The notes beneath the pieces are model-generated. The model was given only the letters and a program-made list of their open reading frames with translations, made no database searches and had not been told where the DNA came from. 38,271 nucleotides of DNA, from the NCBI GenBank assembly GCA_029776735.1, contig JAKOUL010000084.1:1-38271 (forward strand). The letters run 5' to 3'. This document shows positions 7,400 to 15,460 of the stretch, piece after piece. Position numbers and translations under genes: made by a program. Numbering within the stretch: position 1 is the stretch's first letter; each line of letters begins with the position of its first letter. This stretch comes from Dictyoglomota bacterium. Lineage in GTDB: Bacteria > Dictyoglomota > Dictyoglomia > Dictyoglomales > Dictyoglomaceae.

Positions 7400-8008
7400 A
7401 TGAATAAGTGTATATCATGTGGAAAAAGAAAGGGAAAGAGAATATGTCCTGCTCTTTCAGGCTTAATATGTTCTGAATGTTGTGGAACCCGCAGAATTAA
7501 AGAGATAAATTGTCCACCTGAATGTACTTATTTAAAAGATGCTCAGATTCATACTATTGAAAGAGTAAATGAAAGTCCCACTGATTTTAAGGAGAATCAA
7601 TGGACTTTATTTTTATATCTGGAAAGGGTAGTTTATAAATTTTTGGCAGAATTTCCAGGATTTACTGATAAAGAATTTTTAGAAGTTTTAGATTTGTTTG
7701 AAAGGGAATATCAGACTCGCAGAAAGAGTATTTATTTACCACCTCTTTATCCAAAGTCTTCCCGAGGTACAAAATTAAAGAGTATCCTTCAAGAGGAGTT
7801 TGTAAAACTTGAAAAGGAAGAGAATGAATTTGGGCTTCCTATTTTTACTGTAGATGATTTTATAAAGGTTATATCTTTTGAGAAGGCAAGGGTAGAGAGA
7901 TATCAAAAAGAAAATAGAAATGCAGGAGAGAATATATTTCTTCAGATATTAAAAGAAGAAGTAGAGTATATGGCAAAAAGAGAGGCTGAAAAGGCAGGGG
8001 GGAGGTAA
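7400..8008 (+). CDS. Conserved hypothetical protein with N-terminal Cys-rich zinc-binding module
   Basis: 202 residues. The first 45 carry eight cysteines (4, 7, 16, 24, 27, 28, 38, 42) in the pattern CxxCGKRKGKRxCP...ICSECCGTRR...CPPECTYL. I recognise this as a widely conserved bacterial N-terminus of unknown function; it probably binds one or two zinc ions. The remainder is helical and charged, with no further motif. There is no other Met until residue 188, so the start is fixed, yet it has no Shine-Dalgarno sequence and lies 8 nt after an extended -10 box. The next gene, ahcY, starts 2 nt after its stop, so the two are co-transcribed. Confidence 0.88.
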   Translation: MNKCISCGKRKGKRICPALSGLICSECCGTRRIKEINCPPECTYLKDAQIHTIERVNESPTDFKENQWTLFLYLERVVYKFLAEFPGFTDKEFLEVLDLFEREYQTRRKSIYLPPLYPKSSRGTKLKSILQEEFVKLEKEENEFGLPIFTVDDFIKVISFEKARVERYQKENRNAGENIFLQILKEEVEYMAKREAEKAGGR

Positions 8009-8010
8009 AA

Positions 8011-9255
8011 ATGAGTAAGATAAAGGATACAAATCTGTGGCAGAATGGGGAAAAGAAAGTTTATTGGGTAAAGAGATTTATGCCTGTAGTGAATTCTTTA
8101 GAGGAAACTTATGCTCCTCTATTTATTTTTAAGGATAAAACTATCGCTATGTGTATTCATCTTGAGGCAAAAACTGCACGTCTTGCGTTAGCCTTTAAAA
8201 ACTGTGGTGCAAAGGTAGTATGTTGCGGAAGTAATCCTCTCTCCACACAAGATGATGTAGCAGCTTATTTAGTGAAAGAAGAGATAGGGGTTTTTGCATT
8301 TCGGGGAGAGACCCAAGAGGAATATATAGATAATTTAAAAGAGGTTTTAAAAAAGGAACCTGATTTGATTATTGATGATGGATTTGATCTGACCACTTTA
8401 TTATATAAAGAATTTTCATGGTTAAAAGATAGAGTTTTAGGAGTAGGGGAAGAAACAACTACAGGGGTGATAAGGGCAAGAGCTTTTTCTGAAGAGAAGG
8501 GCTTATCTTTTCCAGTAGTAGAGGTAAATAATGCACGAACAAAATTTCTTTTTGATAACAGATTTGGTACTGGCGAATCTTCACTTTCTTCTTTTATGAG
8601 AAATACTAATTTACTTGTTGCAGGAAAGGTCTTTGTGGTTGCAGGATATGGATGGGTAGGTAGAGGAATTGCTCAGAAACTTCAGGGAATGAGAGCAAAA
8701 GTGATAGTTACAGAGGTAGATCCTATCAAAGCTCTTGAAGCAATAATGGAAGGTTTTGAAGTGATGCAGATGAATGATGCAATAAAACTTGGAGATGTTT
8801 TTATTACTGCTACAGGGAACTGTAAAATTATTACTAAGGAGCATTTTTTTGATATGAAAGATGGTGCAATTCTTGCTAATGCAGGTCATTTCAATGTAGA
8901 GATTGATATGAAGAGTCTTGAAGAGATTGCTCTTGAAAAGAAAGAGGTAAGGGAAAATATTGACGAATATCTGCTTCCTAATGGTAAAAGGATATATGTA
9001 ATAGCTGAAGGAAGACTTTTAAATCTTGCAGGGGGAGATGGACATCCAGTAGAGATAATGGATCTTTCTTTTGGGGTACAATTTTTAGTTATGAAATGGC
9101 TCTTAGAGGAAGGTAAAAAACTTCCAAAGGATGTTGTTTCTGTACCTTACGAGATAGAGGTAGAGATAGCAGAAAGGAAGTTAAGAAGTCTCGGGACAAA
9201 ATGGGACTTGCTCACAGAAGAACAAATAAAGTATTTGAGAAGTTGGGAAATTTAA
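8011..9255 (+). CDS. ahcY: S-adenosylhomocysteine hydrolase (short archaeal/Thermotoga type)
   Basis: 414 residues. It hydrolyses SAH to homocysteine plus adenosine (or the inosine analogue; see findings) using tightly bound NAD. Visible hallmarks: EETTTGVIRA, VNNARTKFLFDNRFGTGES (cofactor and substrate loop), the Rossmann signature VAGYGWVGRG followed by TEVDP, ATGN, ANAGHFNVEID and GHPVEIMDLSFGVQ. It lacks the C-terminal Lys-Pro-x-His-Tyr-Arg-Tyr tail of classical eukaryotic/proteobacterial enzymes, as archaeal and Thermotoga forms do. GGGGGGAGGTAAAA is a strong ribosome site 2 nt after the preceding gene. It belongs to the SAM cycle with metK (23658) and the MTA salvage genes (32449-35544). 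Confidence 0.95.
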   Translation: MSKIKDTNLWQNGEKKVYWVKRFMPVVNSLEETYAPLFIFKDKTIAMCIHLEAKTARLALAFKNCGAKVVCCGSNPLSTQDDVAAYLVKEEIGVFAFRGETQEEYIDNLKEVLKKEPDLIIDDGFDLTTLLYKEFSWLKDRVLGVGEETTTGVIRARAFSEEKGLSFPVVEVNNARTKFLFDNRFGTGESSLSSFMRNTNLLVAGKVFVVAGYGWVGRGIAQKLQGMRAKVIVTEVDPIKALEAIMEGFEVMQMNDAIKLGDVFITATGNCKIITKEHFFDMKDGAILANAGHFNVEIDMKSLEEIALEKKEVRENIDEYLLPNGKRIYVIAEGRLLNLAGGDGHPVEIMDLSFGVQFLVMKWLLEEGKKLPKDVVSVPYEIEVEIAERKLRSLGTKWDLLTEEQIKYLRSWEI

Positions 9256-9268
9256 ATTTTTTAAAAAA

Positions 9269-9277
9269 TGCTATAAT
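9269..9277 (+). promoter_or_regulatory. Extended -10 promoter (TGCTATAAT) for lemA-htpX
   Basis: TG-C-TATAAT lies 29 nt before the lemA ATG, with GGGAGG in the short leader. It would start a transcript independent of ahcY. Confidence 0.6.
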
Positions 9278-9306
9278 TAAAAATCTTCTTATAAAGGGAG
9301 GTTTAT

Positions 9307-9858
9307 ATGACATTTTTAATTGTTTTAGGGATAATAATTTTTATAGTGCTTCTTGTTATTGTAATTTATAACCGATTAGTAACGTATAGAAATCGTGTTG
9401 AAAATGCATGGGCACAAATTGATGTACAACTTAAGAGAAGGTTTGATCTTATTCCTAATCTTGTGGAAACGGTAAAGGGGTATGCTTCTCATGAAAAAGA
9501 AATCTTTGATAAAATGGCTATGTACAGATCTCAAATGATGGGTGCAAAAACTCCTGGGGAAGCAGCACAGGCTAATGAAGGGCTTACCTCTGCTCTTAAG
9601 ACTCTTTTTGCTGTTGTAGAAAATTATCCAGAACTAAAAGCAAACCAGAACTTTATAATGCTTCAGGAAGAGCTTTCTGGAACAGAGTCAAAAATTGCCT
9701 ATGCAAGACAATTTTATAATGACACAGTTATGATTTATAATCAATCTCTTCAAGTATTTCCTAATAGTATTATTGCTAATCTTTTTGGATTTGAACCAAA
9801 AGAATATTTTGAAGTAGAGGCTCCTGAAGAGAGGAAGGCTGTAAAGGTAGATTTCTAA
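9307..9858 (+). CDS. lemA: LemA family membrane-anchored protein
   Basis: 183 residues. One N-terminal transmembrane helix (about 3-22) is followed by the LemA signature [20 protein letters not shown] and [21 protein letters not shown], then long helices ending ...[27 protein letters not shown]. The family is of uncertain biochemical role but is very often encoded with the HtpX protease, as here, which suggests a membrane protein quality-control unit. AAAGGGAGGTTTAT precedes the ATG. htpX begins 4 nt after its stop codon. Confidence 0.95.
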   Translation: MTFLIVLGIIIFIVLLVIVIYNRLVTYRNRVENAWAQIDVQLKRRFDLIPNLVETVKGYASHEKEIFDKMAMYRSQMMGAKTPGEAAQANEGLTSALKTLFAVVENYPELKANQNFIMLQEELSGTESKIAYARQFYNDTVMIYNQSLQVFPNSIIANLFGFEPKEYFEVEAPEERKAVKVDF

Positions 9859-9862
9859 TTTT

Positions 9863-10804
9863 ATGAAGCCTTTTACTTTTTATGAGGCTATAAATTCTAA
9901 CAAAAGAAAGACTTGGATTACAATTTTTGGTATTTCACTTCTTCTCTTTTTTGTTTGCTATGCTATAGCTTATTATTTTGAACTTGGTGAATTTGCTGTC
10001 ATTTTTGCTTTTATTTTAGTTTTAGGAATGGATTATTATACCTATTACAATAGTGACAAAATAATTATTTCTACGAGTGGAGCAAGAGAACCTACAAAAG
10101 AGGAGTATCCGTACCTTATAAATGTGGTAGAAGGATTAAGTATTGCAGGAGGTATCCCTACCCCAAAGATTTTGGTAGTAGATGATCCTTCTCCTAATGC
10201 TTTTACTACTGGAAGAGATCCTCAAAACAGTGTTATTGTGGTTACTACAGGTCTCTTAAAAAAGCTCAATAGGTTAGAGCTTGAAGGGGTTATTGCTCAT
10301 GAACTCTCTCACATTAGGTCCTATGATATAAAACTTCAAACTATTGCTGCTGTTATGGTAGGTTTAATCGTTATATTGGCTGATGCCCTGAAAAGATCTT
10401 TCTATACATCAGGCAGAGGAAAAAAGAAGAATGATGAAAATGGGAATATTTTGGGAATTATTTCATTGATAGCTGCTCTTTTAGCCCCTCTCTTGGCTAC
10501 CTTATTAAGGTTTGTTATTTCAAGACAAAGGGAGTATATGGCTGATGCAGGGGCTGCAATGCTTACAAGATATCCTGAAGGTCTTGCTTCTGCTCTTGAA
10601 AAGATTGCAAAGGATCCTCTTCCTGTGAAAAGGGCAAATTCTATGATTGCTCCTCTTTATATAGTGAATCCCATTGATAAATCATGGAGTGAAAATCTCT
10701 TCTCCACTCATCCGCCTGTAGAAGAAAGAATTAGGAGACTCAGGATGATGGGAGAAAGATGGAGACTTGTAGAAAAGGAGGAGAAAGAAAGTGGAAGTTT
10801 TTGA
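9863..10804 (+). CDS. htpX: HtpX-type membrane zinc metalloprotease (M48)
   Basis: 313 residues. Two hydrophobic segments near 18-36 and 42-57 are followed by the protease domain with HELSH (His146, Glu147, His150) and the third zinc ligand Glu224 in RQREYMADAGAAML; two further hydrophobic stretches lie at about 161-172 and 196-217. The catalytic domain faces the cytosol in characterised HtpX, where it degrades misfolded membrane proteins. The ribosome site is poor, so translation is probably coupled to lemA 4 nt upstream. Its last 14 nt overlap the following nitroreductase gene. Confidence 0.93.
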   Translation: MKPFTFYEAINSNKRKTWITIFGISLLLFFVCYAIAYYFELGEFAVIFAFILVLGMDYYTYYNSDKIIISTSGAREPTKEEYPYLINVVEGLSIAGGIPTPKILVVDDPSPNAFTTGRDPQNSVIVVTTGLLKKLNRLELEGVIAHELSHIRSYDIKLQTIAAVMVGLIVILADALKRSFYTSGRGKKKNDENGNILGIISLIAALLAPLLATLLRFVISRQREYMADAGAAMLTRYPEGLASALEKIAKDPLPVKRANSMIAPLYIVNPIDKSWSENLFSTHPPVEERIRRLRMMGERWRLVEKEEKESGSF

Positions 10805-11297
10805 GGCAATTCAAAAAAGAAGAAGCGTTAGGAAGTTTTTGCCAAAGGAGGTAGAGCAAGAAAAACTTGATAGGATTTTTGAGGCGGCAAGACTTGCTCC
10901 TTCTGCAAGAAATAGCCAAGAATGGAGATTTATTGTGGTAAGAAGTAAGGAGAAGAAAGAGGAACTTGTTCATGAAGCATCGCCAAGTCAGCTATTTATG
11001 CTTTCAGCACCAGTAATCATTGTGGCTTATACATTAGAGAGAGATTATGTTATGAGATGTGGAGTTCCTGCACATTATATAGATGTGGCTATAGCTCTAA
11101 CTCATATACATCTTCAGGCTGTAGAGGAAGGACTTGCAACCTGTTGGATAGGTTCTTTTTATCAAGATAAAGTGAAAAAAGTGCTAAATCTCCCTGAAGA
11201 AGCTGAAGTTATTCAACTCATGATTTTAGGATATCCTGATGAAAATCCAGCACCAAAACCAAGGCTTCCCTTAGATGAGATTGTAAAGTATGTTTAA
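10791..11297 (+). CDS. Nitroreductase-family FMN oxidoreductase
   Basis: 168 residues, the short form of the nitroreductase family. RRSVRKF at 10-16 is the FMN-phosphate site; EAARLAPSARNSQEWRFIVV is the classic second motif; the C-terminal part contains GLATCWIGSF and the MILGYPDE block. It should be a homodimeric NAD(P)H:FMN oxidoreductase; the substrate cannot be told. The start is GTG at 10791, 9 nt after AGGAGG, inside the end of htpX. Its 3' end overlaps the convergent ybaK-like gene by 4 nt. Confidence 0.9.
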   Translation: MEVFEAIQKRRSVRKFLPKEVEQEKLDRIFEAARLAPSARNSQEWRFIVVRSKEKKEELVHEASPSQLFMLSAPVIIVAYTLERDYVMRCGVPAHYIDVAIALTHIHLQAVEEGLATCWIGSFYQDKVKKVLNLPEEAEVIQLMILGYPDENPAPKPRLPLDEIVKYV

Positions 11298-11770
11298 CTT
11301 AAACTTGTAAGACTGCCTTGAGTTATCTTTACTAATTCTTCGGGCTTTATTTTAAAGACACTATTTGGTGTTCCTGCGGCAGCCCATATGAATTCATATT
11401 TCATAAGGTCTTCATCTATAAAAGTCAGGATTTTTTCTTTATGCCCAAAGGGAGGTACCCCTCCAATTACAAAGCCTGTCTTTTCTCTAACAAAATTTGC
11501 ATTGGCTTTTTCAATCTCTTCACCAATAATTTCTGCTAATTTTTTCTCATTAACTCTATTTAGTCCACTTGCTATTACTAAGATAGGTTTCTCAGAGGTT
11601 TTTCCTTTAAAGATAATAGACTTTGCAATCTGTCCTACACTGCATCCAATTGCTTTTGCTGCTTCTTCAGAAGTTTTTGTACTCTCGGAAAATTCAAGAA
11701 TTTCTGCTTGAACAGAGAATTTTTCTAAAATTTCTTTTATTTTATTTGTATCAGTTTTGTAGTCTTTCAT
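11294..11770 (-). CDS. ybaK: YbaK/EbsC-family aminoacyl-tRNA editing protein
   Basis: 158 residues, the length of free-standing YbaK/ProX-type editing domains. Visible: SEEAAKAIGCSVGQIAKSIIFKG with the catalytic-region Lys near 50, VASGLNRVNEKKL, and the invariant GGVPPFG loop. Family members deacylate mischarged tRNAs (Cys-tRNA-Pro or Ala-tRNA-Pro); which one is not decided here. It starts 2 nt after the stop of the patatin-like gene and so forms a two-gene minus-strand unit. Confidence 0.92.
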   Translation of the reverse strand: MKDYKTDTNKIKEILEKFSVQAEILEFSESTKTSEEAAKAIGCSVGQIAKSIIFKGKTSEKPILVIASGLNRVNEKKLAEIIGEEIEKANANFVREKTGFVIGGVPPFGHKEKILTFIDEDLMKYEFIWAAAGTPNSVFKIKPEELVKITQGSLTSLS

Positions 11771-11772
11771 GA

Positions 11773-12702
11773 CTAAAAAATAAAAAATCTTCTCCCCTTT
11801 CTCTTTATAATCTTCTTTATTTTTTCAATATTTTCTTCTCCTGCCTTCTCTCCCAATTCTATGAGCTCTTTCGCTTTATCAAAATCAAAAGTACCAAAAT
11901 TTTGTACCTCTGGATTTATAATAATATCGGCTTCTTTTAGGTTATTTTCTTCAATTTCAGCGTTCATGATATCTATAGTCCGCATCAAAACTTCTAAAAA
12001 GGCAGGATTTAAAAGAGGATTTAACCTTCTTTGAAATTCACGAAATATAACGCTTTGAGAGATCTTATAGGTTACTTTTTCTGTTAAAGAGGTAGGATTT
12101 ATTGGAATCTGAGGTATTGAAAGTGTTTCTTTTGGCTCCCAATTAGATTTCTTATGAAGAGTCACAGCTATCACCATATCCGGCTTATATATCTCTTTAA
12201 GTTCCTTTACAGGAACGGGAGAGAGTACTCCTCCATCAATAAGAAGTCTATTTTTCCAAGGGGAAGGTTGAAAGATTACAGGGATAGAAATACTTCCTCT
12301 TATAGCTTCAGAAACCTTGCCTTCTTGTATTATTATCTTTTCGCCTGTTATTAAATCTACTGCTATTGGAAGAAAGGGAATTTTTAAATCAGAGAAAGAA
12401 GCTCCTTCAAGAAGTTCATCTATGTAACTTAGGATTTTTTCTCCCTTTATAATTCCCTGAAGAGATTTGGAGAAATCAAAAATAGTGTAAAATTCCTCTT
12501 CAGAAAAGCTTATTGCGATTTTCTCTAATTCTTCGCCTGAGTATCCTTTGGCATAGACTCCACCTATTAGTGCGCCAATACTACTTCCGGATATATATGA
12601 AACTTCTATGTTCTCTCTCTCAAGGGTCTTAATTACTCCTATGTGAGAGAGTCCTTTAGCTCCACCACTTCCTAATGCTATACCTATTCTAACTTTTTTC
12701 AT
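11773..12702 (-). CDS. Patatin-like phospholipase/esterase (RssA/YlbK type)
   Basis: 309 residues. Oxyanion-hole motif GSGGAKG at 11-17, nucleophile elbow GSSIG with Ser41, and the Asp-Gly-Gly motif with Asp156 complete the Ser/Asp dyad of bacterial patatins. It has no signal peptide, so it is predicted to act in the cytoplasm or at the inner membrane face as an acyl hydrolase; the lipid substrate is unknown. It begins with ATG directly downstream of an extended -10 box with no ribosome site, suggesting a leaderless transcript. Confidence 0.92.
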   Translation of the reverse strand: MKKVRIGIALGSGGAKGLSHIGVIKTLERENIEVSYISGSSIGALIGGVYAKGYSGEELEKIAISFSEEEFYTIFDFSKSLQGIIKGEKILSYIDELLEGASFSDLKIPFLPIAVDLITGEKIIIQEGKVSEAIRGSISIPVIFQPSPWKNRLLIDGGVLSPVPVKELKEIYKPDMVIAVTLHKKSNWEPKETLSIPQIPINPTSLTEKVTYKISQSVIFREFQRRLNPLLNPAFLEVLMRTIDIMNAEIEENNLKEADIIINPEVQNFGTFDFDKAKELIELGEKAGEENIEKIKKIIKRKGRRFFIF

Positions 12703-12708
12703 GTTTAT

Positions 12709-12717
12709 ATTCTATCA
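12709..12717 (-). promoter_or_regulatory. Extended -10 promoter (TGATAGAAT) for the patatin-ybaK unit; probable leaderless start
   Basis: On the minus strand TG-A-TAGAAT is followed by only 6 nt (ATAAAC) before the ATG at 12702, putting +1 at or beside the start codon. The -35 region 17 nt upstream reads TTCCAA, a weak match. Confidence 0.6.
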
Positions 12718-12853
12718 CTAAAGAATCTTTATTGGAAACTACCCTGATATGTAAAGTTGTAGTATAATCTTAGGTTGAGAAATTTGACAAAAAAGAGATG
12801 CCATTAACAATTTGCTTAATAAAAATTTAAAATTATAACATAATTAATTTTTA

Positions 12854-12883
12854 TTGACAATAAAGCCTATATTGTGATTAAAT
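12854..12883 (+). promoter_or_regulatory. Probable promoter of the DRTGG/hydrogenase operon
   Basis: TTGACA at 12854-12859 with TTAAAT at 12878-12883 (18-nt spacer). A second TTGACA at 12784 and a TATAAT at 12763-12768 also lie in this 214-nt gap, so more than one start is possible. No clear hairpin is seen. Confidence 0.5.
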
Positions 12884-12916
12884 AAACTCTGCAGATAAAG
12901 TTCAGAGGTGGAAGAA

Positions 12917-13267
12917 ATGAATCTTAAAACAGTAAGAGATGTTTTAAATGCGGAAGTTATATGGGGAGACGAAGGATTAAATAGAGAGGTTACAATGGTG
13001 GGAGCTACAGATCTCATGAGTGATGCGTTATATCTTTTAGAAAATAGTTCTCTTTTGCTTACAGGTCTTGTAACTCCTCAGGTAATAAGAACTGCTGAAA
13101 TGCTTGATCTTGCAGGGATAGTTTTTGTAAGAGGGAAAATTCCACCTAAGGAGACGATTTCTCTTGCTCAAAAAATAGGAATTCCTCTACTTACCACAAG
13201 ATACCCCATGTATGAATCTTGTGGAAAACTTTATTCGGCTGGTTTTAAGGGAAGGAGCGTTGATTAG
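12917..13267 (+). CDS. DRTGG-domain protein 1
   Basis: 116 residues from ATG 12917, placed 6 nt after AGAGGTG; an in-frame GTG at 12908 is inside that ribosome site and is rejected. The chain is essentially a single DRTGG domain (PF07085 type): GATDLMSDAL, LLLTGLVTPQVIRTAEMLDLAGIVFVRGK, then a PLLTTRYPMYESCGKLYSAG C-terminus. DRTGG domains are of unknown function, often adjacent to CBS domains and in hydrogenase loci. It shares the ATDLMSD and IRTAE(M/I)LD blocks with the third copy at 15797, a paralogue. First gene of the operon running to 20148. Confidence 0.88.
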   Translation: MNLKTVRDVLNAEVIWGDEGLNREVTMVGATDLMSDALYLLENSSLLLTGLVTPQVIRTAEMLDLAGIVFVRGKIPPKETISLAQKIGIPLLTTRYPMYESCGKLYSAGFKGRSVD

Positions 13268-13272
13268 TTCCT

Positions 13273-14145
13273 TTGAAAATTCCTAAGGAATATCTTGAAA
13301 GTATTAAGGTTAAGGATATTATGAATACGGATATTATAAGGCTGCGATCTTATCAGGATATGCGTTCTATTCAAGAGATCATGAGGATTAAAAGAATAGA
13401 TGCTATTCCTATTGTAGATGATTTAGAAAAAATGATAGGACTGGTAACAGTGGAGAATGTAATTACGGCTCTTGTTAATGGCGACTTAAATGCACCTTGT
13501 GAGAAGTATATGGTAAAAAATACGAAATATCTTTATCCTGAAAATAATCTATATGAAGCTTTAATTATGTTTAGGCAGTTTAGATTTGGCAGATTTCCAG
13601 TGATAGATAAGGAAAATAAAGTCCTTGGAATTTTGAGTACAAAAGATATAGTGATGAATTTAGTTGATATAGAGGAAATAGAAGCAAAAATTTCAGAAGA
13701 GGGAGAAGAAGAATCTTTAGTTTTGGAGTATCCAGTTGTAGGAGGAGATTTTGCTCTTGCTGGTATGGCATCAAGTAGTATTAAAAAAGCCCTGCAGCAA
13801 ATAGGTATAGCTCCTGATATCCTAAGGAGAGTTGCAGTAGTCACCTATGAGGCTGAGATGAATATAGTTATTCATGCATATAGAGGAGTTTTGAGGGTGA
13901 AAGTTACGTCAGAGATAATAGAGATTATTGCAGAGGACGAGGGTCCTGGAATTCCTGATATAAGTCTTGCTATGCAGCCTGGATATTCTACGGCTCCTGA
14001 TAATATAAGGGAGATGGGATTTGGTGCAGGAATGGGACTTCCAAATATTAAGAATTCTTCTGATGAATTATATGTGGAATCTGAAGTGGGAAAAGGAACA
14101 AAATTGATTTCAAAAATTTATTTAGACGGGAGAAAGAATGCCTGA
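13273..14145 (+). CDS. Two CBS domains fused to a SpoIIAB/RsbW-like HATPase domain
   Basis: 290 residues. CBS pair at about 12-135 (KVKDIMNTDI..., IPIVDDLEKMIGLVTVENV; second copy with GRFPVIDKENKVLGILSTKDIV). A GHKL ATPase follows at about 155-285, with N-box EAEMNIVIHA, G1 box EDEGPGIPD and G2-like GFGAGMGLPNIKNSSDELYVES. There is no histidine phosphoacceptor domain, so it resembles anti-sigma Ser/Thr kinases rather than two-component kinases. The CBS part would bind adenine nucleotides. The start is TTG at 13273, as no other start codon lies in frame between the preceding stop and the first CBS strand. The ribosome site is distant (about 16 nt), suggesting coupling to the gene 5 nt upstream. 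Confidence 0.88.
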   Translation: MKIPKEYLESIKVKDIMNTDIIRLRSYQDMRSIQEIMRIKRIDAIPIVDDLEKMIGLVTVENVITALVNGDLNAPCEKYMVKNTKYLYPENNLYEALIMFRQFRFGRFPVIDKENKVLGILSTKDIVMNLVDIEEIEAKISEEGEEESLVLEYPVVGGDFALAGMASSSIKKALQQIGIAPDILRRVAVVTYEAEMNIVIHAYRGVLRVKVTSEIIEIIAEDEGPGIPDISLAMQPGYSTAPDNIREMGFGAGMGLPNIKNSSDELYVESEVGKGTKLISKIYLDGRKNA

Positions 14146-15460
14146 GAGATATATTCATTCTGTAGCTATAAATTTACAAAGATGCAAGGGATGTATTCAC
14201 TGTATAAGACATTGCCCTACAGAGGCTATGAGAGTCAGGAATGGTAAATCCCTGATCTTGTCTTATCGTTGTATTGATTGTGGAGAGTGTATTAGAGTAT
14301 GTCCATATCACGCACCTTTTGGCTTCACCCATACTTTAGATAGTATTTCTAATCTGGAAGATATTGTGGTTGTTATTTCTCCAGAAGTCTATGCTCAATT
14401 CCCTACGAAGTACAGTATAGGAGATATTCAAAAAGCAATTAAGAAACTTACAGGAGCGGTAGAAGTTTGGGATACTACGTGTGCTATTTACTTTCTTCAA
14501 AATGCACTTTTGGATTATATGAATAATTCTTCAAATCTTCCACTTATTTCTACTTACTGTCCTCCTATAGTGGAGCTTATAAAGGTACGTTTTCCTACTC
14601 TTATTCCTAATCTTTCACCTTTTAAGTCTCCAGTAGAGATTGCAGGCATGCTGCTAAAAAATAGATGGGAAAAAAATTATCCAGATAAAAATATGACTCT
14701 TGTCTATATAACCACGTGTCCTGCTTTTGTTGCTAATTTGAAACAAGATAAAGAAAATCCTTTTGATTTTATTATTGGTATAGATAATATTTATATTAAT
14801 GTAAAAAAGGAATTAAAGGAAGAAGGAGAGCCTATTGATAATATTTATTCAAAGGGAATTTTTTGGGGATCTTTAGGAGGAGAGAGTAGTATTTTTGATG
14901 AAGAGGAAGCAATTAGTGTGGGAGGAATAGAGAATGTAGTAAAAATATTAGAGGATATTGAAAGGAATAAGCTTCAGGATATAAAGTTTTTAGAGCTTAG
15001 GGCTTGTGAAGAGGGTTGTATAGGTGGTGTTTTGAATCCTGAGAACTATTATTTAGCAAAGAAAAGGCTTATTACTTTTTATAAGACTTTGGAAAATAGT
15101 CAAAATAAAGACTTTATTAGAAAATTAGAGAATGAACTTCATATCTCTAACATCTTAAGGAATACACCTATTACTCCAAGAATTGTATGGAAATTAGATG
15201 AAGATATTAATAAGGCTCTTAGGAAGATGGAAGAGATGAAAAAGATTTTGGAAAGTCTCCCTGGTTTAGACTGTGGATCTTGCGGAGCCCCAACCTGTGC
15301 TGCCCTTGCTGAGGATATAGTACGGGGTAATGCTCAGATTTATGATTGTATATTTTTATTAAGAGAGAAACTATGGGAAATGGCAAGGGAGATGGAAGAG
15401 CTTTCAAGAAGATCTTCCTCCATAATTTCAAAGCGGAGGGAAAAAGAGGATGAAGATTAG
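14138..15460 (+). CDS. Putative sensory [FeFe]-hydrogenase-like iron-sulfur protein (group D-like)
   Basis: 440 residues. Two 4Fe-4S ferredoxin motifs (Cys16/19/22/26 and Cys45/48/51/55) precede an H-cluster domain: L1 STYCPP (Cys141), then FPTLIPNLSPFKSPVEIAG; L2 TTCPAF (Cys194); L3 ELRACEEGCIGG (Cys290, Cys294). A C-terminal 4Fe-4S motif follows (Cys379/382/387/404 in LDCGSCGAPTC), with a charged helical tail. All four H-cluster cysteine ligands are kept, but the proton-shuttle Cys preceding the L1 ligand is Tyr140, and the Met residues at L2 and L3 are Thr and Arg. This fits the putative sensory groups rather than a hydrogen-producing enzyme. It overlaps its neighbours by 8 and 11 nt. Confidence 0.88.
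   Translation: MPERYIHSVAINLQRCKGCIHCIRHCPTEAMRVRNGKSLILSYRCIDCGECIRVCPYHAPFGFTHTLDSISNLEDIVVVISPEVYAQFPTKYSIGDIQKAIKKLTGAVEVWDTTCAIYFLQNALLDYMNNSSNLPLISTYCPPIVELIKVRFPTLIPNLSPFKSPVEIAGMLLKNRWEKNYPDKNMTLVYITTCPAFVANLKQDKENPFDFIIGIDNIYINVKKELKEEGEPIDNIYSKGIFWGSLGGESSIFDEEEAISVGGIENVVKILEDIERNKLQDIKFLELRACEEGCIGGVLNPENYYLAKKRLITFYKTLENSQNKDFIRKLENELHISNILRNTPITPRIVWKLDEDINKALRKMEEMKKILESLPGLDCGSCGAPTCAALAEDIVRGNAQIYDCIFLLREKLWEMAREMEELSRRSSSIISKRREKEDED

Noticed and set aside
11388..11711. 107-codon plus-strand frame inside the ybaK gene
   Set aside because: Shadow of a well-recognised conserved minus-strand gene; its translation shows no family features.
14138..15460. Active hydrogen-producing HydA for the NuoE/NuoF pair
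   Set aside because: The proton-relay Cys is Tyr, L2/L3 residues are changed and the domain order is not that of bifurcating HydA, so a sensory role is more likely.
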